From positions 3,448-38,811 of the forward strand of contig JAHWKT010000003.1 in assembly GCA_019347695.1 (NCBI GenBank): 35,364 nt of DNA, read 5' to 3'. Each line of letters opens with the position of its first letter. The stretch's first letter is position 1. The stretch is from Actinomycetota bacterium (GTDB lineage Bacteria > Actinomycetota > Nitriliruptoria > Euzebyales > JAHELV01). Position numbers and translations under genes: made by a program. Positions 9,049-18,118 of the stretch are shown here, one piece after another. The notes under the pieces were generated by a model. That model was given only the letters and a program-made list of their open reading frames with translations. It made no database searches and was not told the DNA's origin.

Positions 9049-9276
9049 TCAGCTCGACAGTCCGCTGTCCTTGGTCAGCGCCGTCAGCAACTCGTGACAG
9101 CGGACAGCGCGTTGGGCGTCCTGCTCCTGGCACTCCCGGATGAAGGACTCGACGTCGTCGTGTCCCTGCGCGTCCTGCGCATACGTGTCGTACAGCTGGG
9201 ACGCCTGCAACGCGTGGTACTGGATGCTGACGAGGTCGTAGACGATGTCGTCAGCGGGTGTGTGGTCACTCGTCAT
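9049..9276 (-). CDS. Small hypothetical protein (75 aa)
   Basis: MTSDHTPADDIVYDLVSIQYHALQASQLYDTYAQDAQGHDDVESFIRECQEQDAQRAVRCHELLTALTKDSGLSS; ATG at 9276 preceded by AAGGAGCAGCC on the minus strand. Confidence 0.7.
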   Translation of the reverse strand: MTSDHTPADDIVYDLVSIQYHALQASQLYDTYAQDAQGHDDVESFIRECQEQDAQRAVRCHELLTALTKDSGLSS

Positions 9277-9419
9277 GGCTGCTCCTTGTCGTTCGCGGAG
9301 CCGCTGGAATACCCGGCCACATCCGCCACACACCTCAACTGAGCGGTGTAACGCGCGGCGCAGCGGGAAGGGAGCAACCAGACACGGATAGCGATGACCG
9401 ATGAGCACAGGAGGCTGCC

Positions 9420-10043
9420 ATGTCGTCCGATCCACGGCCCCGACGGGTGGACCCGGCGTCCGACCGTGACGTCGATGTGCCGGCGACATCCGACCGTGAC
9501 CTCAACGTGCAGCCGGCGTCCGGGCGCGACGTCCCGCCAGGGTCGGAACGTGACCTCGGCGTATCCCCGTCCCCCGACGTCCGACCGACCCGACGGCGCA
9601 CGATCGCCCGCTACGACGACTACGCCGGTGCGCAGCGCGCCGTCGACTACCTGTCCGACGAGCGCTTCCCCGTCGAGCACGTCGCCATCGTCGGCATCGG
9701 CCTGCGCTACGAGGAGCAGGTCACGGGCCGTCGTGACTTTCCCAGGGCCATCCTCGACGCAGCGCTCACGGGACTGGTGCTCGGCGCGTTGCTCGGCTGG
9801 TTCTTCGGGCTGTTCTCGCTGGTCGACCCATTGGTTTCAGGGCTCGTGCTCGCGCTGTGGGGCGCGCTCATCGGCGCGCTCATCGGCGCCGCGTTCGGCG
9901 CCGCCGCGCACGCGGCCACCGGCGGCCGGCGTGACTTCTCGTCGGTCCGTGGCTACCGCGCCGATGAGTACGAGGTCCAGGTCGACGAGGCGCGAGCCGA
10001 CGAGGCCGAGCGCCTCATCGAGCGTATGCCGGGACGGCTGTAG
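9420..10043 (+). CDS. General stress protein-like, glycine-zipper membrane segment with repetitive N-terminus
   Basis: RRTIARYDDYAGAQRAVDYLSDERFPVEHVAIVGIGLRYEEQVTGR; glycine-rich hydrophobic hairpin; SD AGGAGG before ATG. Confidence 0.8.
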   Translation: MSSDPRPRRVDPASDRDVDVPATSDRDLNVQPASGRDVPPGSERDLGVSPSPDVRPTRRRTIARYDDYAGAQRAVDYLSDERFPVEHVAIVGIGLRYEEQVTGRRDFPRAILDAALTGLVLGALLGWFFGLFSLVDPLVSGLVLALWGALIGALIGAAFGAAAHAATGGRRDFSSVRGYRADEYEVQVDEARADEAERLIERMPGRL

Positions 10044-10393
10044 TGGTGTCCCGGCAGATGTCAGCGACCGACCGACGCAGCCCTCCGCAGTCGTCGCTGC
10101 TGGCGGCGGGCGCGACCATGCTCGGCTTGTCCCTCCTGCTGTTCTGGCTGCCGATCCTGGGACCGGCGATCGCCGGAGGCGTGGGCGGGCGGATGGCCGG
10201 CAGTCCTGCCCGCGGTGTTCTGCTGGCGCTGCTACCGGCCGTCGCGGTGGGCATCCTGATCGTGCTGGTGCTCGGCGCCTTCGACCTGCCGGTGCTGGGA
10301 GCGGTCGCGGGCCTCGGTGTCGCGGTCGTCGTCCTGGTGCAGGATCTGCCGCTGCTGATCGGTGCGGCGGTCGGTGGGATGAGCGCCGAGTAG
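10043..10393 (+). CDS. Small hydrophobic membrane protein
   Basis: Four hydrophobic stretches, e.g. MLGLSLLLFWLPILGPAIAGGVGGRMAGS; start may be the internal ATG at 10058. Confidence 0.6.
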   Translation: MVSRQMSATDRRSPPQSSLLAAGATMLGLSLLLFWLPILGPAIAGGVGGRMAGSPARGVLLALLPAVAVGILIVLVLGAFDLPVLGAVAGLGVAVVVLVQDLPLLIGAAVGGMSAE

Positions 10394-10406
10394 TCGCTGT
10401 CCGACG

Positions 10407-10877
10407 TCAGCCGGCCTCGCCGCGGCGGGTGAGCCACTCGAACGCCGCGGCGGTGGCGCCGACGTAGACCAGGTGGTGCCACGCGTCGATCGCGATCTCG
10501 GTGGCGCCCCACTGCGTGGCCGGTGGGGTGACGTCCAGCGCGGGCAGCATCACCTGCTCGCCGCCGTACACCAGCGCGAAGTGCGTCACCGACGCCGCCC
10601 CCCGGCCGAGGCCCAGTGCGCGCAGCAGCCCGCGGGCAACACCCCAGCCGGTGCCGTAGCCCCAGTGCACGAGCTGGCTGAAGCGCTGCTCGGCAGCATC
10701 GCTGTTGAACTTCTCGATTCCCAGCACGGTCCGCGCGGCGTCGCCAGGCGCGCTGCTGCCGCCGCGGTCCCGAAGCTTGGCCTCCAGGGTGCTCGATACG
10801 GTCATGGCGACCGTGCCGACGAACCCTGCCACCACTCCCCTGCCGATGTTGCGCGCGATGCGATCCATGCTGCTCAT
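10407..10877 (-). CDS. Hypothetical membrane protein (YagU/DUF1440-like architecture)
   Basis: MSSMDRIARNIGRGVVAGFVGTVAMTVSSTLEAKLRDRG; several hydrophobic helices. Confidence 0.65.
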   Translation of the reverse strand: MSSMDRIARNIGRGVVAGFVGTVAMTVSSTLEAKLRDRGGSSAPGDAARTVLGIEKFNSDAAEQRFSQLVHWGYGTGWGVARGLLRALGLGRGAASVTHFALVYGGEQVMLPALDVTPPATQWGATEIAIDAWHHLVYVGATAAAFEWLTRRGEAG

Positions 10878-11235
10878 CCTGTCGTCGTTGCCGTGGCGCT
10901 TCGCCGCACGGGTGCGCAGCGTGTCCTTCACCGGTGCGATGAAACGTCGTTCAGCCCGGTCCCACGAACGACGCGGCGGACCGATGCAGCGCGGCGTCGA
11001 CGTCCGCGATGGGCTGCACTCAGCGCTGCACGATCCTCCTTACCGTTGCCCGGTACAGCCGTTACGGTGGACTCAGGCGTCTAGATCTCGCGTCCGGAAG
11101 CGAGGACTTCGACCCCCGGGCAAGTTCCTGGTTGAGGACAACCTCGTCGAGTTCCGTGCCTGTCGAGCCTGACGGATGCGTTACCCGGGTCTTCACCCGA
11201 ATGGTCCGCATTACGCATCCCGTCGAGGACAGGCC

Positions 11236-11888
11236 ATGGTCGACCGTCAACGTCTGCAGACCGTACTCCGAGCATTCCCTCACACCCTGGTGCGCCGCTA
11301 CGACGTCGGCCACGTGCTGTACCAGCTCAGCGACGACGTCACCGCCGTCCTGGAGGTCACGGGCAGCGGCGTGTCCCTGCTGGAGGAGGACACGCTGCGG
11401 TTCGTGTCCGCGACCAGCGAGCAGGTCGAGCACGTCGAGCGGCTTCAGGATCACTTCGGCGAGGGATCGTGCGAGCACGCGGCGTCGACCGCATCGCCAA
11501 TGGTCGTCGACGACCTGCGCATGGAGCGTGACCGTTGGCCCAAGTTCGCGCCCGCGGCAGCCGACCACGGGCTGTTCGCGGTGCTCGCATCCCGATGCAC
11601 CTCGAGGGCACCACCATCGGCGCGCTCAGCGTCTACGCCGACCAACCGCGCCCCTGGTCAGACGAGGAGCTGACCACGGCACAGCTGCTGGCCGACATGG
11701 CCACCGCCTACATCGTCATGGTCGACCAGCTGCGGTCGGCCGGCCAGGCGCTCCACGGGGTCCGGGCAGCGCGCCTGACAGACCGCAACAGACGTATGAC
11801 CGACGTGCTGCGCGGACACGATCCGGTCGCACCGGTGTCGCTCACGGCAGCGCATCGCCGGCGGGCTGACCGGATTCGTCAGCGGTGA
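11236..11888 (+). pseudogene. GAF-domain protein with an apparent one-base frameshift
   Basis: Frame of 11176: MVDRQRLQTVLRAFPHTLVRRYDVGHVLYQLSDDVTAVLEVTGSGVSLLEED..DHGLFAVLA; continues in frame of 11535: IPMHLEGTTIGALSVYADQPRPWSDEELTTAQLLADMATAYIVMVDQLRSAGQ. Break near 11588. Confidence 0.7.
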
Positions 11889-12588
11889 GCTGGCGGGCGT
11901 GCATTCGGCCGTCGACGATGTCGGTGGCGACGTCATGCAGCCGGCGCTGGTGATTGCGGGCGTACCGGCGCATGCGCTCGAACGCCTCGGAGGTGGTGAC
12001 ACTCCACTCCCCCGACAACTTGCCCTTGGCCTGCTCGATCACCACGCGGCTGTCCAACGCGTGCTGCAGCTGTGACGCCAGCCTGGTGGTCCGTTGGGCC
12101 GCGTCGACGCTGAGGATGTAGCTGGTCCCCAGATCGGCGAGCAGCTGCGCCGCATGCTCGACGTCATCGGCGAAGCGACCGGGCTCGAAGCGGTACAGGT
12201 TGAGCGCGCCGACCTTCGTGTCGTCGACCCGCATCGGGAAGCTGTACACCGCGTGCATGCCGTGATCCAGCGCGCGTGGCGCGAAGCGCGGCAGCCAGTC
12301 GACCGCCGTCAGATCGTCGATGGTGACGGCCTGTCCTGTGGCGTGCGCGGTCACGCAGGGACCCTCGCCGGTCTCGACCTGCAGCTGTTCGATCTCTCCG
12401 ATGTGATCGTCCGATGCGGCGAGGAACCGCAGATCGCCCTGGGCGTCCTCGACCATCACACCGGCGCCGTCGACGGCCAGCAGCCCGGTCACGTCTGCGC
12501 ACAGCTGACCGAGCTCGTCAACAGCCGCGGGGTCCGGACGGCGACGCCGCCCATTCTTGCACAGATGTTCCCGACGCGGCTGCCGCAC
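11842..12588 (-). CDS. GAF and ANTAR domain-containing protein
   Basis: GAF: GAGVMVEDAQGDLRFLAASDDHIGEIEQLQVETGEGPCVTAHATGQAV; ANTAR: LQHALDSRVVIEQAKGKLSGEWSVTTSEAFERMRRYARNHQRRLHDVATDIV. Start uncertain (GTG about 12588 used; ORF open to 12750). Confidence 0.82.
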   Translation of the reverse strand: MRQPRREHLCKNGRRRRPDPAAVDELGQLCADVTGLLAVDGAGVMVEDAQGDLRFLAASDDHIGEIEQLQVETGEGPCVTAHATGQAVTIDDLTAVDWLPRFAPRALDHGMHAVYSFPMRVDDTKVGALNLYRFEPGRFADDVEHAAQLLADLGTSYILSVDAAQRTTRLASQLQHALDSRVVIEQAKGKLSGEWSVTTSEAFERMRRYARNHQRRLHDVATDIVDGRMHARQLTADESGQPAGDALP

Positions 12589-12683
12589 GCGACCTTGGGT
12601 CAACAGCGTCGGTACAAGGACCGAGCCGCCGACGCCGTCAGCGGGCGCATGGAACAGATCACCGGCGTCGGACGGACCAGTCG

Positions 12684-13451
12684 TCACGAGTTGCTGGCGA
12701 GATCGACGCGGCGGGCCCGCTCGACGGTCTCCGCGATCGGTCCCCTCCACGGGTCGCCGTGGCCAGGCAGGAGCACGTCGCCCGACAGCTCAGCGAGCAG
12801 CGCCAGGCTGTTTCGTGCGTTGACCGGGTCGGCGTTCAACGCGTCTGGCATCAGCCGCGGACCGCGCTCGCGGGTCAGCACGTCCACCGTCGCGAGCGCA
12901 TCGCCCGCCAGGACGACGCCACGGTCGGGAAGGTGATACACCACATGGCCGGCGGTGTGCCCGGCCGTTCGCACCGGCTCCGGCGTGCCGGGGACATCCA
13001 GCGGCGACATGCCGTCGAACGCGGTGATCTCCCCGACCCATCGCGGCGTCATGAACCCGTGCATCGTGGCGTGGACCACGAAGGCGAAGGCCGACGGCCG
13101 CCAGAGGTGCGGCAGCAGGCCGGGAACCAGCGCGAACGGCGAGGCACCCGACGCCTCGCCGCGCGCCCGCGCCACCTCGTCGCGGTGCGCGTAGACCGGG
13201 ACGGCCGCCTCCGTGCGCACGCGCTCGGCGGCACCGAGGTGATCCGGGTGTCCGTGGGTCAGCAGCACCGCGCGCAGATCCGGCAGCGCACGACCGACGC
13301 GGCCGACGGCGGCTTCGATCTGGGGCCAGCTCCGCGGCCAGCCGGCGTCGACGAGTGTGACCTCGCCATCGTCAGCGATCAGATACCAGTTGACGAGGCC
13401 GTCGGCACAGCGATACACGCCGTCAGCGACCTGTTGGATTTCCACAGCCAT
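12684..13451 (-). CDS. MBL fold metallo-hydrolase
   Basis: LLTHGHPDHLGAAE, GHTAGHVVYHLPDRGVVLAGDALA, LLPGHGDPWRG metal-binding motifs. Confidence 0.92.
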   Translation of the reverse strand: MAVEIQQVADGVYRCADGLVNWYLIADDGEVTLVDAGWPRSWPQIEAAVGRVGRALPDLRAVLLTHGHPDHLGAAERVRTEAAVPVYAHRDEVARARGEASGASPFALVPGLLPHLWRPSAFAFVVHATMHGFMTPRWVGEITAFDGMSPLDVPGTPEPVRTAGHTAGHVVYHLPDRGVVLAGDALATVDVLTRERGPRLMPDALNADPVNARNSLALLAELSGDVLLPGHGDPWRGPIAETVERARRVDLASNS

Positions 13452-13614
13452 GCAGGTGGGCTACCCGCCGCTCGCACGCATAACCGGACGCGATGACGGA
13501 TGACGCGCGGGACGGTCAGCGGCGGTGAATCACCACACGTTTGTGGGATCTCTCCCGGCCAATGCTGCTGCGCGCCGTGACCACGGCAGCCGGGACCAAC
13601 ACGAAGGGAGCGCC

Positions 13615-13882
13615 ATGGCTGGCGAGGCCAGGACCACCACAGATCACGATGAGATCCGCGCATGGGCCGAGGCGCGTGACGGTCGCCCGGCGACCGTGTC
13701 AGCGACGCGGTCGGGCGACGACGCCGGCGTGATCCGGATACTCGGACGAGGAGTCGCTTGAGCCGGTCTCGTGGGACGAGTGGTTCGACAAGTTCGAGGA
13801 AGGCAACCTCGCGCTCGTCTACCAGGACACGACGACCGACGGGCAGGAGAGCAACTTCAACCGCCTCGTCAAGCGGAGCTGA
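13615..13882 (+). pseudogene. Small acidic protein of unknown function, disrupted by a frameshift
   Basis: AAGGAG SD; MAGEARTTTDHDEIRAWAEARDGRPATVSATRSGDDAGVIRI, then the frame shifts to YSDEESLEPVSWDEWFDKFEEGNLALVYQDTTTDGQESNFNRLVKRS ending at 13882. Confidence 0.65.
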
Positions 13883-13918
13883 CGGACGACCGGCGGGACA
13901 CGCCGCACCGCCGCGGAC

Positions 13919-15019
13919 TCATCCGGCGACCCGGTACTGCTCGGCGTCGGCCCGCTTGAGCTCGAGGCCGATGCCCGGACGCGATCGATCGACGACCAGG
14001 CACCCGTCGACCAGCTCGGGTCGTCCGTCGAAGAGCATGCGCTCGATGCGCACGTGGTCGTGGAAGTACTCGATGTGACGGAAGTGCCACTGTGCGGCGC
14101 ACACGTGGGCGCTGACCGACGGCGCGCAGTGCGCTGACAGGTCGATGGTGTGCGCGTCGCACAGCGCGCCGACCCGCTGGAACCCGGTAACGCCGCCGCA
14201 GCGCGTGACGTCGGCCTGCAGACAGTCGACGGCGCCGGCGGCGAGCATGTCGCGAAACGTCGGCAGGTCATAGCCGTACTCGCCGGCGGCGATGTCCATC
14301 AGCCCCGGGCCGCGGTCACGCAGCAACCGCAGGCCCTCGGGGTCGTCGGACGTCACCGGCTCCTCGAGCCAGCGGACGCCGAACTCCGCCAGCCGCCAGG
14401 CCATCGCGAGCGCCTGCTTGCGCGTCCACGCGCCGTTGGCGTCGACGTACAGCTCGACGTCGTCACCGACCGCGGCGCGGGCGGCGGCGACACGCTCGGG
14501 GTCCGCCGGCGTGTCGCGTCCGACCTTCATCTTGACCCGCGGGATGCCCTGCTCGACCCACCCGGCCAGCTGCCCGCAGAGCCGCTCGACCGGGTACGAC
14601 GTGAACCCGCCGCTGCCGTACACCTCGACGCCGTCGTGGAACGCTCCGAGCAGCGCCGTCACCGGCGCGTCGAGCAGCCGGCCCTTGAGGTCCCACAGCG
14701 CGATGTCGACCGCGGAGATCGCGGTTGACGCGATGCCCGGCCGACCCAGGTTGCGGATCGCACCGACCATCGCGGCCCACGCGTCGCCGGTCTGCAGGGC
14801 GTCGCGACCGATGACGACGTCGGCGAGCTTGTCGGCGATCAGCGTCGCCGCCGACTGGTGCGCGTACGTGTAGCCCAGGCCGGTGTGGTCCCCGGCGGAC
14901 ACCTGCACGACGACGCATGTCACCGAGTCCCACTGCAGCGTCCCGTCGGACTCGTGGGCATCGGTGGGGATCTCGTACGCCGCGACATCGACCGACTCGA
15001 CCGGGACCTGAACGGACAC
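13919..15019 (-). CDS. Mandelate racemase/muconate lactonizing enzyme family protein (enolase superfamily)
   Basis: VKMKVG (KxK), LYVDANGAWTRKQAL, WLEEPVTSDDPEGL, IAAGEYGYD, LSAHCAPSVSAHV. Confidence 0.92.
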   Translation of the reverse strand: MSVQVPVESVDVAAYEIPTDAHESDGTLQWDSVTCVVVQVSAGDHTGLGYTYAHQSAATLIADKLADVVIGRDALQTGDAWAAMVGAIRNLGRPGIASTAISAVDIALWDLKGRLLDAPVTALLGAFHDGVEVYGSGGFTSYPVERLCGQLAGWVEQGIPRVKMKVGRDTPADPERVAAARAAVGDDVELYVDANGAWTRKQALAMAWRLAEFGVRWLEEPVTSDDPEGLRLLRDRGPGLMDIAAGEYGYDLPTFRDMLAAGAVDCLQADVTRCGGVTGFQRVGALCDAHTIDLSAHCAPSVSAHVCAAQWHFRHIEYFHDHVRIERMLFDGRPELVDGCLVVDRSRPGIGLELKRADAEQYRVAG

Positions 15020-15025
15020 GCTCAG

Positions 15026-15106
15026 GACCGGCTGGCGCCGGGCAGGAACTTCGCAGAGCCTGGTTCCGCGAACATCAGGACGACCGGCTGGCGCCGGGCA
15101 GGAACT
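15026..15106. repeat. 25-nt direct repeat, two copies 56 bp apart
   Basis: gaccggctggcgccgggcaggaact at 15026-15050 and 15082-15106; second copy encodes the C-terminal FLPGASRS of the ThDP enzyme. Confidence 0.9.
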
Positions 15107-16871
15107 CCTGGACCTTCTGCTTGGCGCCGGTCTTGATCAGGTGCCAGGCATCGGGGTCACCCTTGAGCACCGCCTGCGTCGCCTCCTTGATCTGCTCGGG
15201 CGTCGCGTGCGGCGGGATCGGCGGGACCTCCGGGTCGCACAGCGCGTCGATCACGGTCGGCCGTTGCGCCGCCAGGGCGCGGTCCCACGCGGGTGCGATG
15301 TCGTCGGGCTTCTCCACCCGGATGCCGTCGAGTCCGAGCAACTTCGCGTAGTCGGCGTAGTTGACGCTCGGTAGCACCTGGGTCTGCTCGAACTTGGGGA
15401 ATCCGCCCATGGCGCGCATCTCCCAGGTGACCTGGTTGAGGTCGTTGTTGTGCAGGATGAGCACGATGAAGCGGGGGTCATCCCACTCCTGCCAGTACTT
15501 CGACACGGTGATGAGCTCGTTCATCCCGTTCATCTGGAAGGCGCCGTCGCCGACGCAGGCGATCACCGGCCGGTCGGGGTGACCGAACTTCGCACCGACC
15601 GCGTAGGGCATGCCGGGACCCATCGTCGCCAGCGTCCCCGACAGCGACCCGCGCATCCCCTTGCGGAACACCAGGTACCGGGCGTACCAGTTCGCGGTGG
15701 AGCCCGAGTCCCCGGTGACGATGACGTCCTGCGGCAACCGTGGCGACAGCTCCCAGAACAGCCGTTGCGGGTTGACCGGATCCGCCTCGGTGTTGGCCCG
15801 GCGCTGCATCGTTGCCCACCAGTCGGAGACGTTCTGCTCGATGTCGTCGCGGAACGACCGGTCGTCCTTGCGCTGCAGCTTCGGCAGCAGCGCCTGCAGC
15901 GTGAGCCTGGCGTCGCCGACGAGCAGCGACTCCATCGGGTAGCGCATGCCGATGAACTTGGGGTCGAGATCGATCTGCACGCCGCGCGCCTGATCGAACG
16001 GCGGCAGGAACTGGCTGTACGGCATCGACGACCCGATCATCACGAAGGTGTCGCACGCCTGGAACATGTCCCACGTCGGCCGGGAGCCCAGCAGCCCGAC
16101 CGGCCCGGTGCAGAACGGCAGGTCGTCGGGGATCACGTCCTTGGCCAGCAGCGCCTTGGCGATCCCGCCACCGACCCGCTCGGCCAGCTCGACGACCTCG
16201 TCGGCGGCGTCGCGGGCGCCCTGACCGACGAGGATCGCCACCTCGCTGCCCTCGTTGATGATCTGCGCCGCGCGGTCGATCTCGTCCTCGGGAGGACGGA
16301 TCTCCGGCGGGCTGAACCCCATCGACGATGGCACCATCTTGAAGGCCTGCTCCGGCGCCGAGTACTCGGTCTCCTGCAGATCGGCCGGCACAATGACCGC
16401 CGTGACGGTCCTCTCCGCCATCGCCGTCCGCATCGCCCGGTCGATCAGGTTCGGAAACTGCGCCGGCACCATCGCCGTGTGCACATACTCCGCGGCGACG
16501 TCCTTGAACAGCGTCTGCAGATCGACCTCCTGCTGGTAGCTGCCACCCAGCGCAGTCCGAGCCTGCTGTCCCACGATCGCGACCACGGGCACGTGGTCGA
16601 GCTTGGCGTCGTACAGGCCGTTGAGTAGGTGGATCGCGCCCGGCCCGGAGGTGGCCATGCACACCCCCACCTTGCCGGTGAACTTCGAGTAGCCGGTCGC
16701 AGCGAACGCCGCCATCTCCTCGTGGCGCGTCTCGATGAACCGCGGGTCGTTGTCGGCACGCCCGAATGCCGCCAGGATCCCGTTGATGCCGTCGCCCGCA
16801 TAGCCGAAGATCCGATCGACGTCCCACTCACGGAGCCGTTGGAGGATGTGGTCACCGACTGTCTGGGCCAT
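15075..16871 (-). CDS. Thiamine-pyrophosphate-requiring pyruvate oxidase/dehydrogenase-like enzyme
   Basis: RHEEMAAFAATGYSKFTGKVGVCMATSGPGAIHLLNGLYDAKLDHVPVVAIVG; ThDP motif VGDGAFQMNGMNELITVSKY..LHNNDLNQV. Start MAQTVGDHIL at 16871. Confidence 0.92.
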   Translation of the reverse strand: MAQTVGDHILQRLREWDVDRIFGYAGDGINGILAAFGRADNDPRFIETRHEEMAAFAATGYSKFTGKVGVCMATSGPGAIHLLNGLYDAKLDHVPVVAIVGQQARTALGGSYQQEVDLQTLFKDVAAEYVHTAMVPAQFPNLIDRAMRTAMAERTVTAVIVPADLQETEYSAPEQAFKMVPSSMGFSPPEIRPPEDEIDRAAQIINEGSEVAILVGQGARDAADEVVELAERVGGGIAKALLAKDVIPDDLPFCTGPVGLLGSRPTWDMFQACDTFVMIGSSMPYSQFLPPFDQARGVQIDLDPKFIGMRYPMESLLVGDARLTLQALLPKLQRKDDRSFRDDIEQNVSDWWATMQRRANTEADPVNPQRLFWELSPRLPQDVIVTGDSGSTANWYARYLVFRKGMRGSLSGTLATMGPGMPYAVGAKFGHPDRPVIACVGDGAFQMNGMNELITVSKYWQEWDDPRFIVLILHNNDLNQVTWEMRAMGGFPKFEQTQVLPSVNYADYAKLLGLDGIRVEKPDDIAPAWDRALAAQRPTVIDALCDPEVPPIPPHATPEQIKEATQAVLKGDPDAWHLIKTGAKQKVQEFLPGASRSS

Positions 16872-17042
16872 TGCTGTCTCCCGGTACGTGACGGTCTTCA
16901 GATCTGCCCCCGGGTACCCAACGGAGGCGCGCTTACACGGTGGCTCGCCTATTCCGTCCAGCATGACCACCGACTCGAGCTGGCTTGGGTATGCACGCGA
17001 CGTGCGGGTAAGTCGGACACAGCCCGCACGAATGGAGCAACG

Positions 17043-17669
17043 GTGAAACTCGGAGTCGTGCTCGACCTGGACGGGACGCTGGTCGATTCCGTCTACCACC
17101 ATGTGCTGGCGTGGGACCGAGCGCTGACCGCGTGCGGGCACGCGGTGCCGCTGGCAGACATCCACCGCGGTATCGGCATCGGCGGCAGCCGGTTGGTCAC
17201 CTGGCTGCTCGGCAGGCCGCCCGACAAGCTCGACACGATCTCCGACGAACACGAGCGCCTCTTCCTCGAGCAGCGCGACCGGCTCCGCGCGACGTCGGGT
17301 GCGACCGCACTCCTCGACGACCTCCGGCGACGGAACGTACCGACGGTCATCGCGACCTCAGCGGAGTCGTCCGTGCGCGCCGCACTGATGGCCGCACTCG
17401 GCGAACCCGATATCCCGACGACGGACGCCGATGCGGTCGGTGACTCCAAGCCCGCGGCCAACCTGCTGCTGGCCGCGTGTGATCAGCTCGACGTCGAGCC
17501 AGCCCACGCCGTGCTGATCGGGGACAGTCCATGGGATGTCGCGGCGGCCCGACGGGTGGGGATGCAGATGATCTCCGTGCGCACCGGAGGCTTCGGTGAT
17601 AGCGCGTTGGCAGATCGGGGACCCACGACCGTGGTCGACGCGCCGATCAACCTGATCGGAACGCTCTAG
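17043..17669 (+). CDS. HAD family hydrolase (phosphoglycolate phosphatase-like)
   Basis: VVLDLDGTLVDS (DxDGT), VIATSAE, VGDSKPAANLL, AVLIGDSPWDVAAARRVGM. Confidence 0.9.
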   Translation: MKLGVVLDLDGTLVDSVYHHVLAWDRALTACGHAVPLADIHRGIGIGGSRLVTWLLGRPPDKLDTISDEHERLFLEQRDRLRATSGATALLDDLRRRNVPTVIATSAESSVRAALMAALGEPDIPTTDADAVGDSKPAANLLLAACDQLDVEPAHAVLIGDSPWDVAAARRVGMQMISVRTGGFGDSALADRGPTTVVDAPINLIGTL

Positions 17670-17746
17670 CGCACGTACGCGCCCGGTGGTCCTGACCGAC
17701 CGCGTGTCACAGATCCGACCGCAGGCAGCGACGAGGAGGACCATCC

Positions 17747-18118
17747 ATGGAACCGCTAGGCAGGCGCCGCTGGGCCATCGCCGAAGGCTACATCCCAGGC
17801 TGGAGCAACGGGCCGGAACCGCAGATGACCAGCCACGAGTCGGCGTGCATCCTCAACCCCGCCGACGAGGACGCGTCGATCGAGCTGACCGTCCTCTTCT
17901 CCGACCGGGAACCCGCGGGCCCCTACTGCATGACCGTGGCCGCCAGGCGGACGCTGCACCTGCGGTTCAATCAGCTCGATGACCCCGAGCCGATCCCGGC
18001 CGACACCGACTACGCCAGCGTCATCGAGTCGTCGGTACCGGTCGTCGTTCAGCACACCCGCCTCGACTCGCGCCAGGCCGAGAACGCGGTGCTGTCGACG
18101 ATCGCCTACGCCGAGTGA
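17747..18118 (+). CDS. Sensory rhodopsin transducer (ASRT-like) family protein
   Basis: RRRWAIAEGYIPGWSNGPEPQMTSHESACILNPADEDASIELTVLFSDREPAGPYCMTVAARRTLHLRFNQLDDPEPIPADTDYASVIESSVPVVVQHTRLDSRQAENAVLSTIAY; SD GGAGGA. Confidence 0.85.
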   Translation: MEPLGRRRWAIAEGYIPGWSNGPEPQMTSHESACILNPADEDASIELTVLFSDREPAGPYCMTVAARRTLHLRFNQLDDPEPIPADTDYASVIESSVPVVVQHTRLDSRQAENAVLSTIAYAE

